Positions 10,513 through 18,369 of a stretch of 64,000 bases of DNA are shown one piece after another. A program made the translations under genes and the position numbers. The notes beneath the pieces were generated by a model. The model had not been told where the DNA came from, ran no database searches, and saw nothing but the letters and a program-made list of their open reading frames with translations. The stretch's first letter is position 1; every line of letters begins with the position of its first letter. Source of the DNA: Brevundimonas alba (GTDB lineage: Bacteria > Pseudomonadota > Alphaproteobacteria > Caulobacterales > Caulobacteraceae); assembly GCF_011927945.1 (NCBI RefSeq), contig NZ_JAATJM010000001.1, positions 1,435,501 to 1,499,500 of the forward strand, in the 5' to 3' direction.

Positions 10513-11360
10513 CCCGGATCACCGTCGTGGGGTCGATCAATCTGGATCTGGTGGCGTCCGCGCCGCACCTGCCGCGGGCGGGGGAGACGGTGACCGGGGC
10601 GACGCTGGCGCGGCATCCGGGCGGCAAGGGGGCCAATCAGGCGCTGGCCGCCCGGCGGCTTGGGGCCGAGGTGGCGCTGGTCGGGCGGGTCGGCGACGAC
10701 GCGATGGCCGACGAGGCGACGGCGCTGCTGGAGGCCGGCGGGGTCGACCTGTCGGAGGTGGAGAACGATGCGGAGGCGCCGACCGGCGTGGCCCTGATCG
10801 CGGTTGATCCGTCGGGCGAGAACCAGATCGTGGTGGCGGCCGGGGCCAACCACCGGATGACGGCGGCGCAGCTGCCGGCGCGGATCGAGGGAGCGCTGAT
10901 CCTGCAGCTGGAGCTGCCGCTGGAGGTGTGCGAGGCGGCGGTGGGGCGGGCGACCGACTTTGTCTGCGTCAACCTGGCCCCCGCCCAGCCGGTGTCGGAC
11001 CAACTGCTGCGGCGGGCCGATCTGATCGTGGTCAACGAGACCGAGGCGGCCTTCTATGGCGACCTGCTGCATCATGGCGGCGGGCGGGTGGTGACCACGC
11101 TCGGCGCGAACGGGGCGGTGATGCATCAGCGCGGGGGAGAGATCGCGCGAGCCGCGCCGCCGAAGGTGACGGCGGTAGATGCGACGGGGGCGGGGGACGC
11201 GTTCGTCGGGGCGATCTGCGTGGCGCTGCTGGAGGGGATGGAACCGCAGGCGGCGCTTGCCTTCGCCTGCGCGGCGGGGGCGTTGGCGGCGACGCGGCCG
11301 GGAGCCCAGCCGTCGCTGCCGACGCGGGCCGAGGTCGAGGCGATCATTACAGCGTCGTAA
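10503..11360 (+). CDS. rbsK: Ribokinase
   Basis: A 285-residue PfkB-family sugar kinase. The N-terminal substrate motif VVGSINLDLV, the GGKGANQA glycine motif and the C-terminal DATGAGDAFVGA with catalytic Asp232 are all present. It makes ribose 5-phosphate from ribose. The ATG lies inside the end of the nucleoside hydrolase gene, so the two are translationally coupled and form a nucleoside-ribose salvage unit. An in-frame GTG two codons later is an alternative start. Confidence 0.92.
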   Translation: MRVTRITVVGSINLDLVASAPHLPRAGETVTGATLARHPGGKGANQALAARRLGAEVALVGRVGDDAMADEATALLEAGGVDLSEVENDAEAPTGVALIAVDPSGENQIVVAAGANHRMTAAQLPARIEGALILQLELPLEVCEAAVGRATDFVCVNLAPAQPVSDQLLRRADLIVVNETEAAFYGDLLHHGGGRVVTTLGANGAVMHQRGGEIARAAPPKVTAVDATGAGDAFVGAICVALLEGMEPQAALAFACAAGALAATRPGAQPSLPTRAEVEAIITAS

Positions 11361-11429
11361 CTTGGGAGGCGGCGGGGCGGCTGTCAGGGTCTCGTCTTCT
11401 GTTCAGACCTGATCCTGGGGAACGCCGAC

Positions 11430-14336
11430 ATGACCCGCACCGCAGCCCTTCTGGGCGCCTCGCTGCTCGCCCTGACCGCCTTCGCCGGCGCCGCCTCGGC
11501 CCAGACCGCGCCGATCAGCGTGCCGCCGCTGGAATACACCCATCGCGAGCTGGCCAACGGGCTGGACGTCTACGCCATGCCCGACCCGAGCGCGGGCACG
11601 GTGACCGTGACCCTCTGGTACGACGTCGGCGGCAAGGACGATCCGCAGGGCCGCTCGGGCTTTGCCCACCTGTTCGAGCACATCCTGAGCCGCAAGACGG
11701 TCAACCTGCCCTACGGCCAGATCTCGACCATCGTCGAGAACGCCGGCGGGACGCGGAATGCGTCGACCGGGCAGGACTTCACCAACTACTATGAGACGGT
11801 GCCGCCGCAGTACCTGGAGACGATGCTGTGGACCCACGCCGAGCGGATGGCGCGGCCGGTGGTCGACGAGGCGGTGTTCCAGGCCGAGCGCTCGATCGTG
11901 AAGGAAGAGCTGCGCCAGCGGGTGCTGGCTCCTCCCTACGGCCGGTTCCAGCGCTTCGTGATCGGCGACAACGCCTTCGACGAGAGCATCTATCGCCGCA
12001 GCGTGATCGGCTCGATCGAGGAGCTGGACTCGGCCGTGATCGAGGACGCCCGGGCCTTCCATGAGGCCTACTACCGCCCGGCCACGGCGACGATGATCGT
12101 GTCGGGCAATTTCGATCCGGCGCAGCTGAACCGCTGGGTCGACCAGTATTTCGCCGGCATCGAGAACCCGTCGCGTCCGGTGCCGGTGTTCGAGCGGCCG
12201 GTCGAGACGCCGCGGACCACGCCCCGGTCGGTCGACTCCTATGCACCGAACGTACCGCTGCCGGCGGTCGGGATCATCTATCCCGGCGTGGCGGCCAACC
12301 ATCCGGACGCGGCGGCTCTGGACGTGATGCAGGGCATCCTGTCGCGCGGCGAGAGCTCGCGGCTGTATCAGGCGCTCGTCTATGACACCCAGCTGGCTTC
12401 GAACGCCGGGCTCGGCGTGGGCAGCAACGAGGAGGACGGCACGATCACCGTCACGGCGACGGTGGCCCGCGGCAAGGCCATCGCCGATGTCGAGGCGGCG
12501 CTGAACGCCCAGCTGGCGCGGATGCGCGACGAGCCGGTGACGGCGGCGGAACTGGCGGAGGCCAAGACCGAGATCGTGGCGGGCGAACTGCGTCAGCGCG
12601 AGACGTCCTCGGGCCGGGCCTTCATCCTCGGACAGGCGATCGTCAGCGAGAACAATCCCAAGGCGCCGGACGAGCATCTGGCGGCGGTGCAGGCGGTCAC
12701 GGCCGCCGACGTGCAGCGCGTCGCGCGGGCCTATCTGAACGACCAGGCGCGGGTGTCGCTGCGCTATCAGGACGAGAGCGCGCGTCCGGCGGGCGTGCCG
12801 GAGGACAGCTGGCGCAATCCGGCGCCGATGCCGACCTTCCTGACCGTGCCGGCCGCCGTTCTGCCGGCCAACGAACTGCTGCCGGAGGGTCAGCGGATGG
12901 CCCCGCCGGCGCCGGGCGAGGCGCGAGCCATGGCGACGCCGCGGCCGGTCGAGCGGCGGCTGTCCAACGGGCTGCGGGTGATCGCGGCCAAGTCGACGGA
13001 CCTGCCGATCATGAACGCCCAACTGGTCATCGGCGGCGGGGCGGCGGCCGATCCCGACGACCGCGCCGGTCTGGCCTCGATGACCGCCAGTCTGGCGACA
13101 CAGGGCGCCGGCGGGCGCACTGCGCCGGAGATCGCGCGGACGCTGGAAGCGCTGGGCGCCAACATCGGCGGCGGGGCGGATTCCGACGGCACGACCCTGT
13201 TCGTTTCGGCCCCGGTCGCTTCGGCCGAGGCGGTCGGCGAGGTGATGGCCGATGTGGTGATGAAACCCGCCTTCGCGGCCGAGGAACTGGAGCGCAGCCG
13301 CACCCAGACGATCAACGCCCTGACGGTCAACCTGCGTCAGCCGGGGCCGCTGGCCTCGCTGGTGCTGAACCGCCTGGCCTATGGCGGCGCGGCCTACGGG
13401 CGGCCCGCGAGCGGCACGCCGGAGAGCCTGGCGCGGCTGACGCGCGAGGACGTCACGGCCTTCCACGACGCGTGGTGGCGGCCGGACAATGCGACCCTGA
13501 TCGTCACCGGCGGCATGGAGCCCGAGGCGGCGTTCGCCTTCGCCGAGAAGACCTTCGGCGGCTGGCGCGCGCCTTCGGGAGCCGTGCCCGCGGTGACCGC
13601 GAGGGCCGGCGGCGAGATGCTGGCGCCGCGCGTCGTGGTGGTCGACCTGCCGGGCGCGGGTCAGGCGGCGGTGGCGGCGGCGGTGCGCGGGCCGCGCCGC
13701 TCGGACGACGCCTGGTATCCGCTGGCGGTCGCCAACAGCGTCATCGGCGGCGGCCAGAACGGCCACCTGTTCCAGGAAATTCGCGCCAAGCGCGGCCTGT
13801 CGTACGGGGCCAACTCCTCGCTCGGCGCACGCGTCGACGGCGGCCTGCTGACCGCGGCGACCCAGACCAAGAACGAGAGCGCCGCCGAGGTGGTCGGACT
13901 GGTGCTGGCCGAGTTCGACCGGCTGCGCACCGAGGCGGTCGAGCCGCAGATCGTCACCGACCGGGAGACCTACCTGACCGGCGGCTTCTCGCGGAATATC
14001 GAGACCACCGGCGGCCTCGGCGGCTTCATCGCCGATGCGGTGACCTATGGCCTGCCGCTGAGCGAGATCGAGGCCTATCCGACGAAGATCAACGCGACGA
14101 CCCCGGAAAGCCTGATGGCGGCGGCGCAGGCGGTCAGCTCGGAACAGGCCTATGTGGTCGTGGTCGGTCAGGCTTCTATGTTCATCGACGCGCTGCGGGC
14201 CCAGCACCCGGATGTGGTGGTGATCCCGGCGGCGGAACTGGACCTGAACAGCGCAGGGTTGGGGCTGCAGGGGCCAGTTTCCTCCCCGCGCATTGCGTGG
14301 GGAGGGGGACCGCGAAGCGGTGGAGGGGCTGGTTGA
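11430..14336 (+). CDS. M16 family zinc metallopeptidase, secreted, two-domain
   Basis: A 968-residue pitrilysin-type protease with a signal peptide (about residues 1-24, cleaved after ASA). The inverted zinc motif is His80-x-x-Glu83-His84 in GFAHLFEHILS, with the downstream Glu-rich helix ERSIVKEELRQR. The C-terminal half (from about residue 500) repeats the M16 fold without the zinc motif, as usual for the inactive domain. It is predicted periplasmic and degrades peptides. The last ~18 codons read through an interspersed palindromic repeat (14281-14330), giving a low-complexity GGGPRSGGG tail, so the ancestral stop was probably overwritten. Confidence 0.92.
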   Translation: MTRTAALLGASLLALTAFAGAASAQTAPISVPPLEYTHRELANGLDVYAMPDPSAGTVTVTLWYDVGGKDDPQGRSGFAHLFEHILSRKTVNLPYGQISTIVENAGGTRNASTGQDFTNYYETVPPQYLETMLWTHAERMARPVVDEAVFQAERSIVKEELRQRVLAPPYGRFQRFVIGDNAFDESIYRRSVIGSIEELDSAVIEDARAFHEAYYRPATATMIVSGNFDPAQLNRWVDQYFAGIENPSRPVPVFERPVETPRTTPRSVDSYAPNVPLPAVGIIYPGVAANHPDAAALDVMQGILSRGESSRLYQALVYDTQLASNAGLGVGSNEEDGTITVTATVARGKAIADVEAALNAQLARMRDEPVTAAELAEAKTEIVAGELRQRETSSGRAFILGQAIVSENNPKAPDEHLAAVQAVTAADVQRVARAYLNDQARVSLRYQDESARPAGVPEDSWRNPAPMPTFLTVPAAVLPANELLPEGQRMAPPAPGEARAMATPRPVERRLSNGLRVIAAKSTDLPIMNAQLVIGGGAAADPDDRAGLASMTASLATQGAGGRTAPEIARTLEALGANIGGGADSDGTTLFVSAPVASAEAVGEVMADVVMKPAFAAEELERSRTQTINALTVNLRQPGPLASLVLNRLAYGGAAYGRPASGTPESLARLTREDVTAFHDAWWRPDNATLIVTGGMEPEAAFAFAEKTFGGWRAPSGAVPAVTARAGGEMLAPRVVVVDLPGAGQAAVAAAVRGPRRSDDAWYPLAVANSVIGGGQNGHLFQEIRAKRGLSYGANSSLGARVDGGLLTAATQTKNESAAEVVGLVLAEFDRLRTEAVEPQIVTDRETYLTGGFSRNIETTGGLGGFIADAVTYGLPLSEIEAYPTKINATTPESLMAAAQAVSSEQAYVVVVGQASMFIDALRAQHPDVVVIPAAELDLNSAGLGLQGPVSSPRIAWGGGPRSGGGAG
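14281..14330 (+). repeat. GC-rich palindromic repeat, copy 1
   Basis: About 50 bases with two nested hairpins: CCTCCCC...GGGGAGG, then ACCGC-gaa-GCGGT flanked by GGGG and GGAGGGG. The core GGGGGACCGCGAAGCGGTGG is repeated in inverted orientation at 14701-14750 and, with small changes, at 18260-18306. It overlaps the 3' end of the M16 gene. Confidence 0.8.
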
Positions 14337-14346
14337 TCCTGCCCCA

Positions 14347-14658
14347 CTACCGCTCGCTGGCCGCAGCCCGTATGCCCGCCAGCACCCCGTCCAGATTGTC
14401 CCGGATCGAGAGCGCCGGGTAACGCAGGATGGCGATCCCCCGAGCTTCGAGCCAGGCGGTCCGCCGCTGGTCGTAGGCCATCTGTTCGGGTGTACCGTGG
14501 CGTGCGCCGTCCACCTCCACCGCGAGTCGCGAGGCGGCGCAGTAGAAGTCGAGGATGTAGGTCCCGATCGAATGCTGCCGACGGAACTTGAATCCGAGGG
14601 CACCACCCTTGAGGCAGCCCCAGAGACGGGCTTCCGGAGGCGTCATGTGGCGGCGCAT
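14347..14658 (-). CDS. DUF559 domain protein (Vsr-like endonuclease fold)
   Basis: A protein of about 103 residues covering a complete DUF559 domain: MRRHMTPPEARLWGCLKG, FKFRRQHSIGTYILDFYC, LAVEVDGARHG and a C-terminal RYPALSIRDNLDGVL block. The fold is that of small PD-(D/E)XK-like nucleases such as Vsr, with the D-F-Y-C and E-V-D-G acidic positions as candidate catalytic residues. Cellular role is unknown. The frame is open further upstream, but that part translates the palindromic repeat, so the start is placed at the first ATG after it. The gene lies between two inverted copies of the repeat. Confidence 0.82.
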   Translation of the reverse strand: MRRHMTPPEARLWGCLKGGALGFKFRRQHSIGTYILDFYCAASRLAVEVDGARHGTPEQMAYDQRRTAWLEARGIAILRYPALSIRDNLDGVLAGIRAAASER

Positions 14659-14700
14659 GCGTGCAGCGCGCTGGTAGATGATCGGGTCTGAACCCACCGG

Positions 14701-14750
14701 CCCCTCCACCGCTTCGCGGTCCCCCTCCCCATCGCTGCGCGACGGGAAGG
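14701..14750 (-). repeat. GC-rich palindromic repeat, copy 2 (inverted)
   Basis: The reverse complement of copy 1 over most of its length, with core CCACCGCTTCGCGGTCCCCC followed by CTCCCCATCG. Together with copy 1 it brackets the DUF559 gene in inverted orientation. Confidence 0.8.
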
Positions 14751-14803
14751 AAAGATGAGCGCGTGCTGTGGGTGAAAGCCAGAGGCTTCCTATCGAGGGT
14801 TGA

Positions 14804-15475
14804 TTACCTCGCCCGGAACGCCGCGATGGCGTCCACGGTCCTCCGGACCTGCGCTTCAATCCCCGCCCAGTCGCTGGCCTTGACCGCGGCGTCGGTGACC
14901 AGTTTCGAGCCCATGCCGGCGGCGACGATGCCGGAGCCGAACCATTTGGCGATGGAGGCTTCGTCGGGGTCGACGCCGCCGGTGGGCATGATCTTGGTCC
15001 AGGGCATGGGGCCGAGCACGGCCTTGACGAAGTCGGCGCCGCCGACGCTGGCGCCGGGAAAGAGCTTGACGATCTCGCAGCCCAGTTCGTGAGCCTGGCC
15101 GATCTCGCTGACCGAGCCGCAGCCGGGGAAGTAGGCGGTCATGCGCCGGTTGCAGACGCGGGCGACCTCCTCGACCAGGCAGGGGCTGACCACGAAGCGG
15201 GCCCCGCGGTTGAGGTAGAGGGCGGCGGTGCCGGCGTCGACGACCGAGCCGATGCCCAGGATGATGTCCGGATCGGTACGCTGCAGCTCACGGGCGAGGT
15301 CACCGAACAGGTCGCAGGCGAAGTCGCCGCGGTTGGTGAACTCCACCGCCTTCGCGCCGCCGCGGGCGCAGGCGCGGATGACGTTGAGGCTGACCTCGGG
15401 ATCCGGGTGATAGAAGACGGGGGCCACGCCCTGCGCTTCGAGGGCGGTCAGGACGGCGAGGCGGTCGTGGCGCAT
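14804..15475 (-). CDS. eda: KDPG / 4-hydroxy-2-oxoglutarate aldolase family protein
   Basis: A 223-residue class I aldolase. The Schiff-base lysine is Lys137 in EIVKLFPGA, with Glu45 and Arg49 in VEFTNR and the phosphate-binding glycine stretch PTGGVD. It would split 2-keto-3-deoxy-6-phosphogluconate to pyruvate and glyceraldehyde 3-phosphate, completing the Entner-Doudoroff route whose other genes lie at 24.4-29.5 kb. Some loops differ from E. coli Eda (YHPDPEVSLNVIRAC at the N-terminus), so another 2-keto-3-deoxy substrate is possible. The start is the ATG matching the family N-terminus; an open frame upstream has no homology. Confidence 0.82.
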   Translation of the reverse strand: MRHDRLAVLTALEAQGVAPVFYHPDPEVSLNVIRACARGGAKAVEFTNRGDFACDLFGDLARELQRTDPDIILGIGSVVDAGTAALYLNRGARFVVSPCLVEEVARVCNRRMTAYFPGCGSVSEIGQAHELGCEIVKLFPGASVGGADFVKAVLGPMPWTKIMPTGGVDPDEASIAKWFGSGIVAAGMGSKLVTDAAVKASDWAGIEAQVRRTVDAIAAFRAR

Positions 15476-15708
15476 GGAGAACCCTTGTCCGCTTGTCCCG
15501 GTGAGCGCCGGGATCCGGTGTTGGCAGTCTGACCAGTAGGGCCGGACACCCACCATGACTATCCCAGCCTGAGCGCACAACGAAAGAGCCCGCGCAGCGG
15601 CTTCGCTGGATCGCGCTGAACTTATTGTTTCGAAGGGGCGCAGGCCCACAGGTCGGAGGAACCGTTCGTGCACGGAACCGGACGGAGGCTGACGGATTTC
15701 CTGACCCG

Positions 15709-16080
15709 ATGATCGCCACCTTCCTGTCACTTTTGCTGCCCTGCGCCCTCCCGCAGAGCGCGCCGGCCCCCGCGTCCGCGCCAGCCGCAGAGGCCGCCGC
15801 TCCACCGGATATCGAACTGTCGATCACGGCGCGGGCGGACGAGATTCGCTGGCGGCAGGTCGGCTCGATTTCCGTCCGGGTTTGGAGCGAGCCGTCAGGA
15901 GCGGTGATCGAGGAGAACCTGAGCACGGGACTGCCGCGGCCGATCCCGGGCCAAAGGACGTTCCGCGACGTCGAATGGCGGCTGCGCGGCGCGGCGACGA
16001 TCGCTTCGCCGACGCCGCAGATCGAGATCGAGGCCGGCGAGGCACCGGCGACTGAAACCCCCGAAGGAGATCCGGAATGA
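15709..16080 (+). CDS. Hypothetical secreted protein
   Basis: A protein of about 123 residues with an N-terminal hydrophobic segment (MIATFLSLLLPCALPQSAP) resembling a signal peptide, then an Ala/Pro-rich linker and a small domain (IELSITARADEIRWRQVGSISVRVW). I do not recognise the family. Its stop overlaps the ATG of the next secreted protein (ATGA), so the two are co-translated and probably act together. ATG 15709 is chosen over an upstream open frame because it places the hydrophobic segment at the N-terminus. Confidence 0.7.
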   Translation: MIATFLSLLLPCALPQSAPAPASAPAAEAAAPPDIELSITARADEIRWRQVGSISVRVWSEPSGAVIEENLSTGLPRPIPGQRTFRDVEWRLRGAATIASPTPQIEIEAGEAPATETPEGDPE

Positions 16081-16634
16081 AACTCTTGCTGACGGGCGGC
16101 GTGGCCGCCGCAGTTCTCTTCGGCGCTGGCGCGGCCGCAGCCCAGACGTCCCCGTCCTCGCAGGTTTCACCGGTGGAGCCGGTATCGAGCCAGTCGTACG
16201 CCGCGGCGCCGGGCGATCCGTCGGCCGAGCCCGACGTGCTTCTGGACGTGCCGAACCTGTCAGTCGAGGAGATCACCATCGAGGTGGAGAACCTCGAGGC
16301 GCATCTGGCGCTGGAGGCGCGGCTGGCGAACCTGCTGTTCCTGAAGGCCGGCGCCGATGTGACCATCGACAACGTCAAGGTCACCATCAAGGGGGTCGAA
16401 GCCCAGGTCCTGTTGAAGGTGCGGCTGGACAATGTGCAGCGGATCATCGACCGCACATTGACCACGATCGACCGCAACCCGGAAATTCTGGAGCGGCTGC
16501 TGACTACGGTCGACAACACCGTCGGCACTGTGGGCGGGGTCGCCAACACGACGCTGCAGCCGGGCGGGGTGGTCGACAATGCGGTTGGAACGGTCGGCGG
16601 TGTCGCCGGGCAGGTGATCCCGCCTCGGCAGTGA
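16077..16634 (+). CDS. Hypothetical secreted protein with C-terminal VGTVGGV repeats
   Basis: A 185-residue protein with a clear signal peptide (residues 1-22, cut after AAA). The central part is amphipathic (VEEITIEVENLEAHLALEARLANLLFLKAGADV...). The C-terminus has two copies of a motif built on VDNTVGTVGGVANTTL and VDNAVGTVGGVAGQVI. The alternating hydrophobic pattern suggests a membrane- or surface-associated structural role. Family not identified. The start overlaps the stop of the upstream gene by 4 bases. Confidence 0.78.
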   Translation: MKLLLTGGVAAAVLFGAGAAAAQTSPSSQVSPVEPVSSQSYAAAPGDPSAEPDVLLDVPNLSVEEITIEVENLEAHLALEARLANLLFLKAGADVTIDNVKVTIKGVEAQVLLKVRLDNVQRIIDRTLTTIDRNPEILERLLTTVDNTVGTVGGVANTTLQPGGVVDNAVGTVGGVAGQVIPPRQ

Positions 16635-16639
16635 GCTGA

Positions 16640-17134
16640 CTATTCGGGGTAGTCTGGCACGGGATACAGGCTGCGGCTGAGCTGACGTTCGGTCGGCAGC
16701 TCGGGTGGGCGGTCCTGCAGCTCCGCGAGCGGAGCGAAGCCCACAACGGTCCACCCGGCGTCGGTCTGGTCGGCGTAGACGATCACGAAGTCGGCGAGGT
16801 CGAGGGGCCGGTTGCAAGTATCGCCGCGGTGGCGTGCGAGCGCCGGCACGGGATCCGGGAGGGCCGTGTCGTAGAGCGGCGCGATGGGCGAGAAGGTGAA
16901 GACGACGCCGTAGTCACGCGCCAGCCGCTGTCCGCTGACCTGGGCGAGGAAGACCGCTTTCGACCGCAAACGCCATTCGGCCTGCTGACGAGCCCAGCCG
17001 CGTGGAGAGTTCACAGGATAGGATTCTCCGTTCGGCTCAACGACCGCGAGCGGCGCGCAAGCCTCCGCCGTAGATGCCGGCAGGCAGGCGGTGGCGCTGA
17101 TTGCAGCCACGCCGGCGAGAAGGATGCGGCTCAT
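16640..17134 (-). CDS. Hypothetical secreted protein
   Basis: A 164-residue protein with a signal peptide (about residues 1-25) and two cysteines near the mature N-terminus (CLPAS, CAPLAVVE) plus one in GDTCNRP. It has an N-terminal pattern seen in small periplasmic proteins of unknown role. Its ATG overlaps the stop of the upstream alpha/beta hydrolase gene by 4 bases, so they are co-transcribed. No catalytic motif is seen. Confidence 0.72.
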   Translation of the reverse strand: MSRILLAGVAAISATACLPASTAEACAPLAVVEPNGESYPVNSPRGWARQQAEWRLRSKAVFLAQVSGQRLARDYGVVFTFSPIAPLYDTALPDPVPALARHRGDTCNRPLDLADFVIVYADQTDAGWTVVGFAPLAELQDRPPELPTERQLSRSLYPVPDYPE

Positions 17135-17946
17135 GTCGTCTCCTTCGCCAACTCCGCGATCCGCTTCACCAGGGCGCTGTCCTTGTCGAACAGCGGGTCC
17201 AGCACGGTGAAATGGTCGAGGCCGGGGAGGGCTTCGTAGCGGGTCTCGACGCCGCGGGCGGCCCAGAGGTCGGTCATCATGCGGGACTGGCGCAGGAACT
17301 CCGGGCTCTCGTTCGCGCCGACGATGCAGTCGAGCACCGTGCCGCCGGGCATGGAGCCGTCGGGGACCGGCCAGTGGATGGGCGAGAGGGCGGCGGCCTC
17401 GGCTTCGTCGAGCCGCAGGGCGACGTTGAGCGAGGTGGGGATCAGGGGGGCGAGGTCGAAGACGCCGCTGATGGCGACGGCGGCGGAGGCGCGGGCCTCG
17501 GACAGCATGCAGGCCGCCATGTGGCCTCCGGCGGAATGGCCGAAGACGATCGGGCGGACGCCCGCGCGCGCTCGGACAGCGTCGGTCGCGGCGCGGACCT
17601 GGCGCAGGATGTGACCGAGGCGGACGGCGGGGGCGAGGTCATAGGAGGGGATGGCGAGACTGACGCCGTGGGCGTTCAGGGCCGGGGCGAGGCCGGAGAA
17701 CCAGCTGCGATCCAGCGCCTGCCAGTAGCCGCCGTGGAGGAAGACGGCGACGGGCGCGTCATCTCCGGCGGAGAACAGGTCCATGACCTCGCGCTCGCCG
17801 GGACCGTAGGCGATCTCCTGCGGGGGTGTGGCCAGGCGGGCGGCTTCGGCGGCGGCCCGCCAGCGCAGCATGACCGTCTGGTGGTCCGGCACGCGGGCGC
17901 GGTTGTTGTATTCCGCCTCGAGATCGATCGCGCTCTTACCCGTCAC
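17131..17946 (-). CDS. Alpha/beta hydrolase, arylformamidase-like
   Basis: A 271-residue hydrolase with the HGGYW oxyanion motif, nucleophile Ser in GHSAGGHMA and a C-terminal His in LDHFTVL, the arrangement found in kynurenine formamidase (KynB-type HGGxW) and related carboxylesterases. It could hydrolyse N-formylkynurenine in tryptophan breakdown, but no other kynurenine gene is near. The start is GTG. It diverges from the Lrp/AsnC-domain gene. Confidence 0.85.
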   Translation of the reverse strand: MTGKSAIDLEAEYNNRARVPDHQTVMLRWRAAAEAARLATPPQEIAYGPGEREVMDLFSAGDDAPVAVFLHGGYWQALDRSWFSGLAPALNAHGVSLAIPSYDLAPAVRLGHILRQVRAATDAVRARAGVRPIVFGHSAGGHMAACMLSEARASAAVAISGVFDLAPLIPTSLNVALRLDEAEAAALSPIHWPVPDGSMPGGTVLDCIVGANESPEFLRQSRMMTDLWAARGVETRYEALPGLDHFTVLDPLFDKDSALVKRIAELAKETT

Positions 17947-17993
17947 GCCGCCATCCGCTAGATGAACCTCCGGACACCGGAGGGACCGCCGCC

Positions 17994-18248
17994 ATGATGA
18001 CCGCCATCTTCGTCTTCATCAAATGCGAGCTGGGCCACGCCAACGACGTGGCGGCGGATATCGTGGACAATGTCGAGCACGTGTCGGAGGTTTATTCGAC
18101 CTCGGGCCAGTACGACCTGCTGGCCAAGTTTCAGCTGCCGAAGGAGATGGACATCGGCACCTTCGTGACCAAGTCGGTGCAGACGCGGGCGAACATCCGG
18201 GACACGTTCACGGTGATCACCTTCTCGCCGTTCCTGCCGACGAAATAG
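17994..18248 (+). CDS. Stand-alone Lrp/AsnC ligand-binding (RAM) domain protein
   Basis: An 84-residue protein consisting only of the RAM/ACT-like effector domain of Lrp/AsnC regulators (TAIFVFIKCELGHANDVA, VEHVSEVYSTSGQYDLLAKF, TRANIRDTFTVITFSPF). It lacks the DNA-binding helix-turn-helix. Such single-domain proteins form ring oligomers that bind amino acids, and may modulate full-length Lrp proteins or enzymes. An in-frame ATG one codon later is an equal start candidate. Confidence 0.88.
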   Translation: MMTAIFVFIKCELGHANDVAADIVDNVEHVSEVYSTSGQYDLLAKFQLPKEMDIGTFVTKSVQTRANIRDTFTVITFSPFLPTK

Positions 18249-18259
18249 TCGACCGACAG

Positions 18260-18306
18260 CCCCTCCACCGGTGCGCGGTCCCCCTCCCCATCAAGATGGG
18301 GAGGAG
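18260..18306 (-). repeat. GC-rich palindromic repeat, copy 3
   Basis: Same element as at 14281 and 14701: CCCCTCCACCGGTGCGCGGTCCCCCTCCCC followed by a CCCCATCaaGATGGGG hairpin. It lies in the gap between the RAM-domain gene and the acyl-CoA dehydrogenase gene and disrupts nothing. Confidence 0.78.
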
Positions 18307-18369
18307 ACGCTGACGCTGACGTAACGTCACCCGCGAAACGCTGCTAACGTCCCGGAGACGGAGGCTCGA

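Noticed and set aside
11403..14606. Open frame of more than 1000 codons antisense to the M16 peptidase gene
   Set aside because: Composition is Arg/His/Pro-rich without domain motifs; it is the usual empty antisense frame of GC-rich coding DNA, while the plus strand has a full signal peptide and protease motifs.
14659..14859. 67-residue N-terminal extension of the DUF559 protein
   Set aside because: The extension translates the palindromic repeat (GEGDREAVEG) and is not part of the domain.
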